A stretch of 64,000 bases of DNA, from the NCBI GenBank assembly GCA_020636215.1, contig JACJYG010000004.1, positions 248,001 through 312,000 on the forward strand. Direction: 5' to 3'. This DNA is from Lewinellaceae bacterium (GTDB lineage: Bacteria > Bacteroidota > Bacteroidia > Chitinophagales > Saprospiraceae). The notes under the pieces were generated by a model, which worked only from the letters and a program-made list of their open reading frames with translations, was not told the DNA's origin and made no database searches. Below are positions 36,359 through 44,421 of the stretch, piece after piece (positions within the stretch are counted from its first letter, which is position 1; every line of letters starts with the position of its first letter). Position numbers and translations under genes: made by a program.

Positions 36359-36654
36359 AACACATTATTTTTTTTGGTTTATGCAATCACTTACGAAGCG
36401 CCGGCCCTACTTGGATTTCGGAAAAGGCGTTTTTTTATTTTTTTATTCTTGCAACTTTTTGGCTTCAACTTGAAACGAACGGCCAAAGCCTGCGTAAAAG
36501 TCAATCAGGATAAGTTGTTTGAGATGATGCCGCGACTCCGCTCGGAGCGCGGCATTCTTTTTGCCCTTCTTTGAAAGGCCTTTGGCATCGGCAATGGAAG
36601 CATGCAAAAAATTGCATAACTTTAGCTCCTAACCAATGACTATTAAAACCACCC
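36359..36654. other. intergenic region before the iSTAND-like gene
   Basis: About 295 bp. It begins A/T-rich (T runs at 36368-36380 and 36430-36450) upstream of the minus-strand remnant gene, and contains the hairpin at 36529-36561. TAACTTTA near 36618 weakly resembles a -7 box for the following gene. No gene is supported. Confidence 0.35.
36529..36561 (+). terminator. GC-rich hairpin with short T run
   Basis: Stem GCCGCG-A-CTCCG (36529-36540) with CGGAG-CGCGGC (36543-36553), 11 pairs with one bulged A and a two-base loop, followed by ATTCTTTTT. It resembles a Rho-independent terminator on plus, yet no plus-strand gene ends here. It may insulate the downstream iSTAND/MoxR locus. Confidence 0.45.
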
Positions 36655-37740
36655 ATGTTCTACACTCCTGAGGAAATCAAAGGCGTCGAAGCACAATTGG
36701 AGCTGCTCATCCGCAAGCTCAACTTCCTGAAGAAGGAGCGGGAAATTGCTGTGGACGCCAACGCCAAATTTTCTCTGGACGAGGAAATCCCCCAATTGGA
36801 AGGGCAGGTTCGCGAGTTAAAGGGCATCCTCGCCGGCGCGCACAACATTCGCACGGTAGATAAAGACTCCTTGCTTTACGAAGCCTCCAGAGGGCTGGAT
36901 ATTGATGAAGACGAGGAAATTGGCTTGTTGCATTTGGTCAATGTGGACCGCAAGGAAATGCGCGGTAAATTCTGGGATGCTTTTGACGAAAAGGAAGAAG
37001 AGAAGCAGGAGTTTCAGTTTTACTTTATCAGTTCCTGCCCCAGCCAGATGCCGCCCAGTTTTGCCGAACGCATGGTGTATGAACTACTCTCCGAAGAACT
37101 CGATGGCGATTCGGACGCCTTACACATCATCACCCACGCAGATACCGGGCGGCTCCGCATCCAGGACCTTCCCGTAGGCCGCAATACCCGAAAGTGCCAG
37201 CAACGCTTTAAGGAATACGTCCAGGAACGCTTCCATTTTGCGGATACACAATCCTTTGATGCTTTTATAGAAACCGGGGTACCCAAACTGCCCTACGACT
37301 ACGTGGCGGTCGCCTTCGAGATCCACGAGCGCAACTGGGAGGACTTTTTGGTGGAATACCTGCAATGGATGATCGACACCTTCCGCTGCCCACATCAGGA
37401 GGTCCCCACCTTCTTATTCTTCTTTGTGGTTTACATCGAAAAACAGCATGAAGGCAGGCTTACCCCCGTTCAAAAAACGATTCTTGACCAATTGACAGGC
37501 TTGTCGCAACGCAATGAAGCCAGCCTGCTGACGCCCTTGCTGCCCGTCGAAGAAGCGGACCTGCGCGCCTGGCTGATGGACCTCGGCGAACGGAACCCTA
37601 ACAAAGTGCAACAGGTGATGGATGTATTCCTTTCCGGCCTGCGCGAAGAAGACCAAAAGCTGTACCAGGAAAAACAATTGCTGAACATGAAAGATATCGA
37701 GGAACTGCAAGCCATTATTTATCGCATTGCCAATGAATAA
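36655..37740 (+). CDS. iSTAND-like (inactive STAND) conflict-system protein
   Basis: A 361-aa cytoplasmic protein. Residues about 1-62 are a coiled-coil-like helical region (EEIKGVEAQLELLIRKLNFLKKERE). The body (about 85-360) has GLLHLVNVDRKEMRGKFWDAF, FQFYFISSCPSQMPPSFAER, DLPVGRNTRKCQQRFKEYVQ and VPTFLFFFVVYIEKQH. This follows my recollection of inactive STAND-type domains found beside MoxR, vWA and FGE proteins in Bacteroidota; there is no P-loop. It begins a plus-strand run with a MoxR ATPase 92 bp downstream, supporting a shared system. The family assignment is from memory and needs a profile search; the sequence itself shows only a conserved-looking soluble protein without catalytic motifs. 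Confidence 0.6.
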   Translation: MFYTPEEIKGVEAQLELLIRKLNFLKKEREIAVDANAKFSLDEEIPQLEGQVRELKGILAGAHNIRTVDKDSLLYEASRGLDIDEDEEIGLLHLVNVDRKEMRGKFWDAFDEKEEEKQEFQFYFISSCPSQMPPSFAERMVYELLSEELDGDSDALHIITHADTGRLRIQDLPVGRNTRKCQQRFKEYVQERFHFADTQSFDAFIETGVPKLPYDYVAVAFEIHERNWEDFLVEYLQWMIDTFRCPHQEVPTFLFFFVVYIEKQHEGRLTPVQKTILDQLTGLSQRNEASLLTPLLPVEEADLRAWLMDLGERNPNKVQQVMDVFLSGLREEDQKLYQEKQLLNMKDIEELQAIIYRIANE

Positions 37741-37832
37741 ATCGCTCCTCTGAGTTGGCCCATTCCTAAATGCCGGATAACAGCTCAGAGACATAATCAG
37801 ATTATTTCATCCAACTTCAATGAACCTTCTCC

Positions 37833-38765
37833 ATGAGCTTCCATCTATACAGTGAAAGTGGGCAGCGCGAGTTGCCGAAGATCGAGCTAAATGAAAAGAT
37901 CAATGACCCCAGGCTATACCTTCCGCCAAAGGGACTGGTAAGTGCAGTCAACGTCGCCCTCAACCTGGGGCAACCCTTGCTGCTCACCGGTGAACCCGGC
38001 ACCGGAAAAACCCAATTGGCCCACCACGTCGCCCACTATTTTCAGTTGGGCAAAGTGATTGTCTTTAACGCTCAGACGACCTCCACGGCCAAAGACCTGT
38101 TCTACCGCTACGACGCCCTGGGCCATTTCCAATATAGCCAGACGCAATCTGAACCACTGACCCCAGAGCAGGTGGAACAAAAATACATCCGCTATCAGGC
38201 CCTGGGCGCAGCTATCCGAAGCCAGAGCCGCCGATTAGTGCTACTCGATGAACTCGACAAGGCCCCCCGCGACCTGCCCAACGATGTGCTGGCCGCCCTG
38301 GAAGACCTGAAATTCGACGTGCCCGAGATCGCCAAAAGCTTCGAGACTACCGCCGACAACCGCCCCATCATCATCATGACTTCCAACTCGGAGAAGAATC
38401 TGCCCGACGCCTTCCTCCGGAGAGTAGCCTATTTCCACATTGAATTCCCGGCGGCAGCCGACCTGCTCCGCATTCTGCAACAAAAACTGGATGGTTACGA
38501 TTCTGATTCCGGCAAAAAACAACTCGACGCCATTATCGCACACTTCGAGATGATCCGTGGAAAGGACAAGGTAAAACTCAAGAAAAACCCCGCCACGGCT
38601 GAACTGATCCAATGGGCAGCCCTGCTTCGTAAAATGGGCTTCGATAGTTCCAAATTAAGCAAGTTATCGGATCTGAATGCGGAAGAAAAAGAACAACTGA
38701 GCTTGTCGTACTCGGTGCTGGCGAAGAATAAGGATGACCTCAGGGCGTTGCAGGGGCTGTTGTGA
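37833..38765 (+). CDS. MoxR-family AAA+ ATPase
   Basis: A 310-aa ATPase. Walker A is LLTGEPGTGKTQLAHHVA (about 50-67), Walker B is LVLLDELDKAPRDLPNDVL (about 134-152), and sensor 1 with the arginine finger is IIIMTSNSEKNLPDAFLRRV. This is the MoxR/RavA order, with the substrate-remodelling helix region between. MoxR proteins usually act as chaperones with vWA-domain partners; the 1642-aa protein downstream carries a vWA-like segment and could be that partner. It starts 92 bp after the iSTAND-like gene on the same strand, and a 9-bp tandem repeat follows its stop. Confidence 0.92.
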   Translation: MSFHLYSESGQRELPKIELNEKINDPRLYLPPKGLVSAVNVALNLGQPLLLTGEPGTGKTQLAHHVAHYFQLGKVIVFNAQTTSTAKDLFYRYDALGHFQYSQTQSEPLTPEQVEQKYIRYQALGAAIRSQSRRLVLLDELDKAPRDLPNDVLAALEDLKFDVPEIAKSFETTADNRPIIIMTSNSEKNLPDAFLRRVAYFHIEFPAAADLLRILQQKLDGYDSDSGKKQLDAIIAHFEMIRGKDKVKLKKNPATAELIQWAALLRKMGFDSSKLSKLSDLNAEEKEQLSLSYSVLAKNKDDLRALQGLL

Positions 38766-38809
38766 TTTATGGGGTTTATGAGGTTTATGAGGTTTATGAG
38801 GTTTATGGG
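38765..38809 (+). repeat. five-copy 9-bp tandem repeat (GTTTATGAG)
   Basis: Units ATTTATGGG, GTTTATGAG (three times) and GTTTATGGG run directly from the MoxR stop codon. No pairing partner lies nearby. It sits between the MoxR gene and the interrupted four-helix-bundle gene and looks like slippage-prone sequence of the same style as the word repeats elsewhere in the window. Confidence 0.75.
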
Positions 38810-38829
38810 GTGTTTTAAAAAAATAGAAT

Positions 38830-39258
38830 ATGGGAACAGTTGAACGTTTTGAAGATTTAAAAATCTGGCAATCTGCCAGAGAGCTGAGCAAGGAGGTTTA
38901 CAAGCTATCCGGTAGAGAGCCTTTTGCGCGGGATTTTTCATTGAAAAACCAAATCAGGGCTTCTTCGGGTTCTGTTATGGATAATATTGCAGAAGGATTT
39001 GAAAGAAGCGGAAACAGGGAATTTATCCAATTCCTTTCTATTTCCAAAGGGTCATGCGGAGAGGTACAATCTCAATTGTACAGAGCTTTGGACCAAAGCT
39101 ATCTATCATAAGAAGAATTTCAATTATCTTATAATAGAGCTAGAAAACTCGGCGCCGGCATCGCCAATCTAATATCTTATTTAAGAGGCTGTGATTTAAA
39201 AGGCCTGAAATTTAAGGAATCTATTGTCGAATATTCTATCAAAAACAAGGGTAATTAA
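38830..39258 (+). pseudogene. four-helix-bundle (IVS/S23-type) protein gene with in-frame stop
   Basis: The frame opens MGTVERFEDLKIWQSARELS and keeps the family hallmarks SLKNQIRASSGSVMDNIAEGFERSGNREF and SKGSCGEVQSQLYRALDQSY. It then meets TAA at 39109-39111 (codon 94). Reading through in the same frame continues with the expected family sequence (EEFQLSYNRARKLGAGIANL, then LKFKESIVEYSI) to TAA at 39256-39258, giving 142 codons. So one nonsense change interrupts an otherwise intact gene; no frameshift is needed. The family occurs as intervening sequences in 23S rRNA genes and as stand-alone genes. A sequencing error or translation of the 93-aa part cannot be excluded. Confidence 0.8.
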
Positions 39259-39402
39259 CTCATCAGAAACCCAGAAAACCAGCCCGTCCTCTCCCGACAA
39301 CTGTCAGGATCGGCCGGGTAAAAAACCAGCCCGTCCTTGCTACGCTCGGCCGGGTAAAAAACCAGAAACTCAGAAACAATAAACCAGAAACCCAGGATAT
39401 CC
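39259..39402. repeat. word-repeat block with two CCCGG...GACGGG elements
   Basis: Copies of CCAGAAACCCAG-like words flank two tandem elements that, read on minus, run ACCCGGCCGAGCGTAGCAAGGACGGGC and ACCCGGCCGATC...GGACGGGC. Related elements lie near 20080 and 49115. No gene fits here; the downstream ATG at 39403 starts immediately after the block. Confidence 0.6.
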
Positions 39403-42400
39403 ATGCCCCACCCCGGCAAAACATACCACCTTCTCGCAGAACTGCTGAGCACCCTTCAGGCAGAAGGCTATCCTTTGGGTACGGGCCAACAGTTGCAGGT
39501 ACAGGAGTTGTGGAATAAACTTCCGGCGGATACTCCAATAGAAGAAATACCTTTTCTGCTGGCGCCCCTCTTTGCCAGCAGCCCCAAAGAGCAAGCCCAC
39601 TTCTACGAGTTGTTCGAGCAGTGCCGGAGGCGGACCGAAGCGTTTTACCGGGAAGTGGAAGAAGAACAATCCGCACAACCGGATCATCAGGAGCGGCGGT
39701 TTCGCTGGGCCATCTGGGCGCTGGTGCTGTTACTGCTCGTCCCTCCGGTGGTTGTCCTCTATCAGTTGATGAAGCCCGATAAAAGGGATTTCATCGAGAA
39801 GCCTTTTCAGGTCCAGGCCGGAGAAAAAGCTACTGCCTGCCTCACCGACACTACCGACCTCAAGGAATTTGGAACACCTGATCATTACAAGGTGATTTAC
39901 GCTGGCCGGGGCGGCCTGGGCGCCTTCCTGATAGATACCCCTCAATGCCTGACCTACATTGCCCAGGATAGTGTAGAGGGCAGGGACTCCATTGTGGTGG
40001 AATGGTCCAATGCAGAGGGGAATAAACTCGTGGCTCATTACCTGGCTATTATTGTTGTGCCGGAACCGGAACCAGAACCGGATGATACCGTTCCGGCCGA
40101 TACACCCCGGGAGGAGCCAATTGTGGATACGCCTCCACTGACTTATGCTTTTGACTTTCAAAGTTATCCTTTCAATCATGACCCGCTCGTCTTCGCCGTT
40201 CAGCCTCCCACCTGGACAAGGCAATTCCTGGCCGACAATTTCTGGTGGTTAAAATGGGGGGGCTTATTACTTTTCACGACATTACTTTTGGCACTGCTCT
40301 TTTACTGCGCCTACCGCCGTCGCAAGCTGGTCGCGGAGTTGGAAGCCAAGGACAATCCGCCTTACGCCTGGAATATCCACATCGAGGGAGCGGAAGCCAT
40401 TCACCTGGGCGATGATTTCAGTTTCATCCTCAACCTTATCCGGCAGCGCACCGGAAGCGAGGCCTTCAAACTGGATGTACCCCGAACGATCGGCGCTACT
40501 ATCGAGCAGGGCGGGATGCCCACTTTCCGATTCCAGCAGCAAACCCAGCCTCCGGAATACCTGTTGCTGATCGAACAGCAATCGGGCCGCAATCACCGGG
40601 CGAGATTATTGGATATGCTTTTCCAGATATTTCACGCCAACGAAGTACTCATCGAGCGTTTCTTTTACGATAGTGACCTGCGCGTGTGTTACAATGAAGT
40701 CCACCCCGAAGGTATTCCTATTCAGGAAATCCAGCAGCGCTACGCCTCCTCTCGGCTCATCGTGGCGGGCCACGGCAATGCGCTGCTCAATAAGCTGAGC
40801 GGCAAGCTGGAGCCCTGGAGCAAGTTGATACGCAACTGGAAGCACCGGCTGTTGCTGACACCTCGCCCCACCCAAAGCTGGGGGAAGCGCGAGCGCCGGC
40901 TGGGCGAGCTTTTTACTTTGCTCCCCCTCTCCATGCAAAGCCTCCACTTTTGGCTGGAAGAGCTGGAAATGGAAGAAGACGCCCGTTTCGACACCTGGCC
41001 CAGCCGCGTGACGGATGCACCAAAAGAAGCAATTGAACTTAATGGCGCGCTGGCGCCCAGCCTGCAGGCTCACTTCAGCGAACCCATGCTGCAGTGGATC
41101 GCCGCCTGCGCTGTGTATCCTTCTTTACATTGGGACCTTACCCTCTACCTCGGCCAACAACTTTCCATTGGAAAGGAAAACCTGCTTACTGTTAACCATT
41201 TGCTGCAGCTCACCCGCCTGCCCTGGTTTACGGAGGGGCGCATCCCCCCTGCCGCCCGTATCAGCCTGCTCGACTGGCTGCAGGCCTCGCACCCTGCTCT
41301 ACTGGAACAGGTGCGCACCCAACTGGCCGAAATCCTTCAACAGAACCCACCACCTCAAGACTCCGCTGCTTTCGAAGACTACCGGATGAATGTGGCCCTG
41401 AACGAGTGGCTCACCACCAAAAACAAGCGCCACAAAAAGGAACTGGAGCAGGAAATTGGCCGCCTCATGGAAGCCGGCGCCGATGCCGATGTCACTGTTA
41501 TCAAACAACTACAGCGCAAACGTAGCCCACTGGACTTCATTATTCCCGACAGTTGGAAAAAGTACCTGCACCCCCATGGCCTGCCCGGCCTGGGCTGGCG
41601 CGGGGAATGGAGGGATGTGCTGCGCTGGGCCCTGCCCCTCTGGCTGCCCGCATTGCTGATCACGGCCTGGCCCTGGCAGATCACACTTACGAAATGTGGA
41701 GGCCCTTTGGTGGACTATCATCTGGAAGGGGAAAACTATCTGTTATGCCTGAACGAAACACCAGCACTGGCAGTCATGCTGGAAGAACACGCCAAAGCTG
41801 CAGTTGCATCTGATTCCCTTGCCGCAGCCACGCTTTTACAGCAAAATATAAGTAAATGGATGGCCGGTTCAGCGCCTGAAGTACAGCTGCCTTTTTCCGT
41901 TTACAGTGCGGAAGCCGACTGGGACTGGCGTATCGGCCAGCTCAAAAACTGGGGCGGCGCCAAAGTAGAGGCGTCCAAAGGCTTTTTCACCCTCCCCTCC
42001 CCGGCAGATACAGCTATTGCTACCTCCTGGCAGGCGGAATACCGCAGCAATATGGCTGTGGCCTTTTACAATAAAGGAGTAGAGCTCTATCTGTCCAGTT
42101 CGCAATTCTTTGACCAAAGCCCAGCTGCGCGGGAAGCGCAACTCCGCGACGGCTTGGCCGAATGGAAGAAAATCAAAACCGGCGCCAGCGAACTGCCCGC
42201 CGATGTACAACAGTCTATGTTGAGCACCTTCGAACGCCTGGGCCTGCGGGACACCTCCCAGTTGTCGTCCGGCGCCGAAGCCGTAGATTCTCTCATAAAC
42301 AGGTTTGAACAACTGATATCGGCGGGCAGAGGCCGGGTGTGCGCTTATTTCCAGGAGGCCATTCGGCTGGATTCTTCTCAGCTGGATATGCGGCAGATCC

Positions 42401-44331
42401 GTAGCTGGTGTACAGCCGATAGTGCGCCTGACACTATTCCTTCCGAAGCTTGCTTTGTGATCAGCAATGTACCGAACGAGATTGCACTCCGGTCCCGGCA
42501 GCTGACCCGGCAGGAAGCAGATGAGCTGAATGCCAATTATGGGAAAGGGCCGGAATGGGACCAATTGAGGGTCAACCGGGAAACCCTGATCAAATCCATT
42601 CGCCCCGGAGAACAGGTGCAGCTACTGGAAGAACTGCCGGAATTTTATCACATCCGCCATAAAGGCGTAAATGGGTTTATTGTTAAAACGTATCAGAGCA
42701 AACCTACCCTTGAGCCTTGCTTCAACCAACCAATAACAGATTCTACCAGGGCAACTCCCAAATCCAGCGTTTCCCCCGAAAACCAGAGGCTGGAAAAGAT
42801 CATGGTGCAAGCCGCAACCGACTGGAACAGCCTGAAGAGAAAGGCCGACCTTTCGTGGGACGCCAGCGGCACTACCTTTCCGGAAATCGGGGTGCGGGGG
42901 CGTTATGCTATTTTGAAACCATTGCTCAACCCGGCTATTCTGGAGAAACTTTTCGGAGAAAAGGTTTACCGATCTGGCCCGCATCGGGGCGCCAACATCG
43001 ATTACCGGAACGAAGCAGCCTTTGGCCGGTACAATCCCGCTTTTTTGAAAAAGCTTTCCCCCACGCTGAACAGCCTGAGCAAGAATAAACTATTGGCCAA
43101 ACAAGTGCAGGGCTTGTATAACCGGGAATTCCGGGATATCATGCGGGTGTTCTATCTCGCCTACCCCGTAGCCGCCAACCAAAAGGATATTCAGGACGAA
43201 TTTCTGTCCATCCTCAACACCCCGATTGAAAAGCGGGATCGTTATGCCATTAACTACTTTTTCAATCAACAGTTCAGGGACTTTGCCAATGAAATGGCGA
43301 AGGAAGGGTATGATGCCCTGGAGGGCAATATGGCCGCCCAATTTTGGGTGCGCCGCTCCATCGATGGGACTGCCCGTGAGTTTTATCAGCTGCTTCAGCT
43401 CTCTCTGCGCACTTTTGATCCGGCTTTCCTGGCCAGTGCTGCGCAGAGAAATGGGCTTAAAATTTCTTCGGAATTGCTCAAGCTGGACCCCACCCAGCAA
43501 ATAAGCAAAAATGACAATCCGAACCCTATAAGCCCCAGCATCCAGCAAATTGCTCCGGAATCCCATACCCCACGCTACCTATGGTGCCTCGACAATGCCC
43601 TCGGAATGGATACGCGCGGCTACCGATCTCCAATCTTTGATGACGGCAAGACCCAACTCTTCGAGTATAAAATCAACCGGGATATCGTGGAGCGAATTAT
43701 CCGAAAACTGGAAGAGATCGGGGTAGCGTATTATCAGGTCGTGCCCGAAGAAGAGGACATCAGCCTGCAGCAGCGCGCCCGGCGCATCAATGAATACCAA
43801 TCGTCCTTGCCCAAGCTGGCGGTATCTATGAATATCAATGCGGGCCCATCAAAAGATCCAGAAGCCTGGGCTGGAGATGGGGCCAGAGGTATAGAAGCCT
43901 GGTATTTTCAAAATTCCCAGGCCAGCCAAAGGCTGGGTGCTGTTTTTCTGGAAAAAGCCATCAAAAAAACCGGCCTGATAAACCGGTTTGTGAAGGCTCC
44001 GCCAGGAAGCCCGTATTATCTGCTTAGTAATATTAGCGCTCCTGCTATTATGATCGAGAATGGTTTCCTCAATAACCGCTCCGACGCCGCCCTACTGGCC
44101 CAACCTGCCTTTCTACAAAAACTGGCTGACGCCTACGTAGAGGCCATTCTCGCTATTGAAGCCAATGGATTGGAATCCACCCCCGCTCCCCTAATTGATC
44201 AGCGGGATAGTGATGGCGACGGTATTGAAAACAGCGTCGACTTCTGCCCCTTCTCCCCCGGCCCGGCAGACAATAATGGCTGCCCGCTTGAGGATATACC
44301 ACCGCAAACACTTTTAAAATCAAAAAATTAA
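39403..44331 (+). CDS. giant membrane protein: vWA-like, SH3-like, degenerate amidase and TSP3 regions
   Basis: 1642 residues. Order: helical N-terminal domain (1-95); membrane helix about 103-122; extracytoplasmic Ig-like part with EPEPEPDD linker; helix about 282-305; cytoplasmic segment with a possible vWA-like fold (about 384-560, opening YLLLIEQQSGRNHRARLLD); helix about 739-760; helical region; SH3-like segment (about 1016-1105, FYHIRHKGVNGFIVKTYQ); then an N-acetylmuramoyl-alanine amidase-like domain (about 1388-1595). In that domain the zinc His of the usual DNGHG motif is Leu (LDNALGMDT) and the second His (SxHxN) is Asn (SMNINAG), while both Glu (QLFEYKINRD and MIENGFLNN) remain, so it is probably inactive as a hydrolase. 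It ends with a thrombospondin type 3 calcium-loop (DQRDSDGDGIENSVDFCP). It follows the iSTAND-like and MoxR genes. Confidence 0.72.
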   Translation: MPHPGKTYHLLAELLSTLQAEGYPLGTGQQLQVQELWNKLPADTPIEEIPFLLAPLFASSPKEQAHFYELFEQCRRRTEAFYREVEEEQSAQPDHQERRFRWAIWALVLLLLVPPVVVLYQLMKPDKRDFIEKPFQVQAGEKATACLTDTTDLKEFGTPDHYKVIYAGRGGLGAFLIDTPQCLTYIAQDSVEGRDSIVVEWSNAEGNKLVAHYLAIIVVPEPEPEPDDTVPADTPREEPIVDTPPLTYAFDFQSYPFNHDPLVFAVQPPTWTRQFLADNFWWLKWGGLLLFTTLLLALLFYCAYRRRKLVAELEAKDNPPYAWNIHIEGAEAIHLGDDFSFILNLIRQRTGSEAFKLDVPRTIGATIEQGGMPTFRFQQQTQPPEYLLLIEQQSGRNHRARLLDMLFQIFHANEVLIERFFYDSDLRVCYNEVHPEGIPIQEIQQRYASSRLIVAGHGNALLNKLSGKLEPWSKLIRNWKHRLLLTPRPTQSWGKRERRLGELFTLLPLSMQSLHFWLEELEMEEDARFDTWPSRVTDAPKEAIELNGALAPSLQAHFSEPMLQWIAACAVYPSLHWDLTLYLGQQLSIGKENLLTVNHLLQLTRLPWFTEGRIPPAARISLLDWLQASHPALLEQVRTQLAEILQQNPPPQDSAAFEDYRMNVALNEWLTTKNKRHKKELEQEIGRLMEAGADADVTVIKQLQRKRSPLDFIIPDSWKKYLHPHGLPGLGWRGEWRDVLRWALPLWLPALLITAWPWQITLTKCGGPLVDYHLEGENYLLCLNETPALAVMLEEHAKAAVASDSLAAATLLQQNISKWMAGSAPEVQLPFSVYSAEADWDWRIGQLKNWGGAKVEASKGFFTLPSPADTAIATSWQAEYRSNMAVAFYNKGVELYLSSSQFFDQSPAAREAQLRDGLAEWKKIKTGASELPADVQQSMLSTFERLGLRDTSQLSSGAEAVDSLINRFEQLISAGRGRVCAYFQEAIRLDSSQLDMRQIRSWCTADSAPDTIPSEACFVISNVPNEIALRSRQLTRQEADELNANYGKGPEWDQLRVNRETLIKSIRPGEQVQLLEELPEFYHIRHKGVNGFIVKTYQSKPTLEPCFNQPITDSTRATPKSSVSPENQRLEKIMVQAATDWNSLKRKADLSWDASGTTFPEIGVRGRYAILKPLLNPAILEKLFGEKVYRSGPHRGANIDYRNEAAFGRYNPAFLKKLSPTLNSLSKNKLLAKQVQGLYNREFRDIMRVFYLAYPVAANQKDIQDEFLSILNTPIEKRDRYAINYFFNQQFRDFANEMAKEGYDALEGNMAAQFWVRRSIDGTAREFYQLLQLSLRTFDPAFLASAAQRNGLKISSELLKLDPTQQISKNDNPNPISPSIQQIAPESHTPRYLWCLDNALGMDTRGYRSPIFDDGKTQLFEYKINRDIVERIIRKLEEIGVAYYQVVPEEEDISLQQRARRINEYQSSLPKLAVSMNINAGPSKDPEAWAGDGARGIEAWYFQNSQASQRLGAVFLEKAIKKTGLINRFVKAPPGSPYYLLSNISAPAIMIENGFLNNRSDAALLAQPAFLQKLADAYVEAILAIEANGLESTPAPLIDQRDSDGDGIENSVDFCPFSPGPADNNGCPLEDIPPQTLLKSKN

Positions 44332-44421
44332 GCCCCAAAAGCCTATGGCCGAAGGCGCATCACTTTTTGTAATTAGTTACTACCTTTATCCTTATTTTGA
44401 AAACACAAAAAACATTTAGCG

